The translations under genes were made by a program, and so were the position numbers. The notes below the pieces were generated by a model. The model made no database searches, was not told the origin of the DNA, and was given only the letters and a program-made list of their open reading frames with translations. From positions 1-25,586 of the forward strand of contig SLDH01000301.1 in assembly GCA_007125415.1 (NCBI GenBank): a DNA stretch of 25,586 bases, given 5' to 3'. Shown one piece after another: positions 25,507-25,586 of this stretch. The first letter of the stretch is position 1. Each line of letters begins with the position of its first letter. Source of the stretch: Roseovarius sp. GTDB taxonomy: Bacteria > Pseudomonadota > Alphaproteobacteria > Rhodobacterales > Rhodobacteraceae.

Positions 25507-25586
25507 AACTGGCTGCTGAAAAAGTGCCTCACTTCTCCCTCCAGACGCCTTGAGCCGGAAAACTGTTCCGCGCCACGCTGGCCCCA
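25507..25586. other. Terminal 80 bases, no gene recognised
   Basis: No ORF with coding character, no clear terminator for luxR and no promoter seen. The stretch GGCTGCTGAAAAAGT at about 25512 is reminiscent of the terminal sequences of some insertion elements, but there is no inverted partner or transposase in the window, so this is only noted. Confidence 0.3.

Overview
The window looks like a chromosomal segment of an alphaproteobacterium of the Rhodobacteraceae (roseobacter-type). The base composition is GC-rich. It carries both signature enzymes of the ethylmalonyl-CoA pathway (ccr and ecm), a CtrA-type box, a LuxR regulator, and typical rhodobacteral versions of sdhCDAB, trpS and glnD. 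I see no rRNA, tRNA, CRISPR array or complete mobile element, and no gene-free stretch longer than about 220 bases.

Layout. (1) 1-8099, housekeeping: the 5' part of rsmI (minus), divergent from an LpoA-like lipoprotein, glnD and murJ (plus); then a rhomboid-fold gene (minus) convergent with murJ and divergent from trpS. (2) 8161-12537, an RND efflux pair (periplasmic adaptor plus inner-membrane pump) preceded by a perfect inverted repeat. (3) 12624-13493, a class IV (branched-chain type) aminotransferase. (4) 13540-18935, a long succinate dehydrogenase operon: tandem palindromic operators, sdhC, sdhD, sdhA, two small envelope genes inserted before sdhB, then sdhB, a tiny membrane protein with a zinc-ribbon-like tail, and a DUF1989 gene. 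(5) 19017-24476, the ethylmalonyl-CoA block: ecm followed by a GNAT gene (minus), divergent from a glycerolipid acyltransferase and ccr (plus), which ends in a strong intrinsic terminator. (6) 24554-25506, a LuxR-type AHL receptor behind a small ORF, with a well-formed promoter whose start region is covered by CtrA-type TTAA boxes.

How the genes fit together. Ccr makes ethylmalonyl-CoA from crotonyl-CoA, and Ecm isomerises one of its epimers to methylsuccinyl-CoA. The carbon leaves the pathway as glyoxylate and succinyl-CoA/succinate, the latter entering through succinate dehydrogenase. The sdh, ecm and ccr upstream regions each carry a different operator-like pattern, suggesting separate control inputs to linked acetate/C2 metabolism.

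Most noteworthy points: a rhomboid-fold protein that has lost its catalytic Ser, His and oxyanion Asn; two uncharacterised exported proteins translationally coupled between sdhA and sdhB; twin 10-bp palindromes 20 bp apart before sdhC; and the CtrA-box/palindrome architecture of the small ORF-luxR unit. None of this amounts to a proven new system. The sdh envelope pair and the luxR unit are the best leads.
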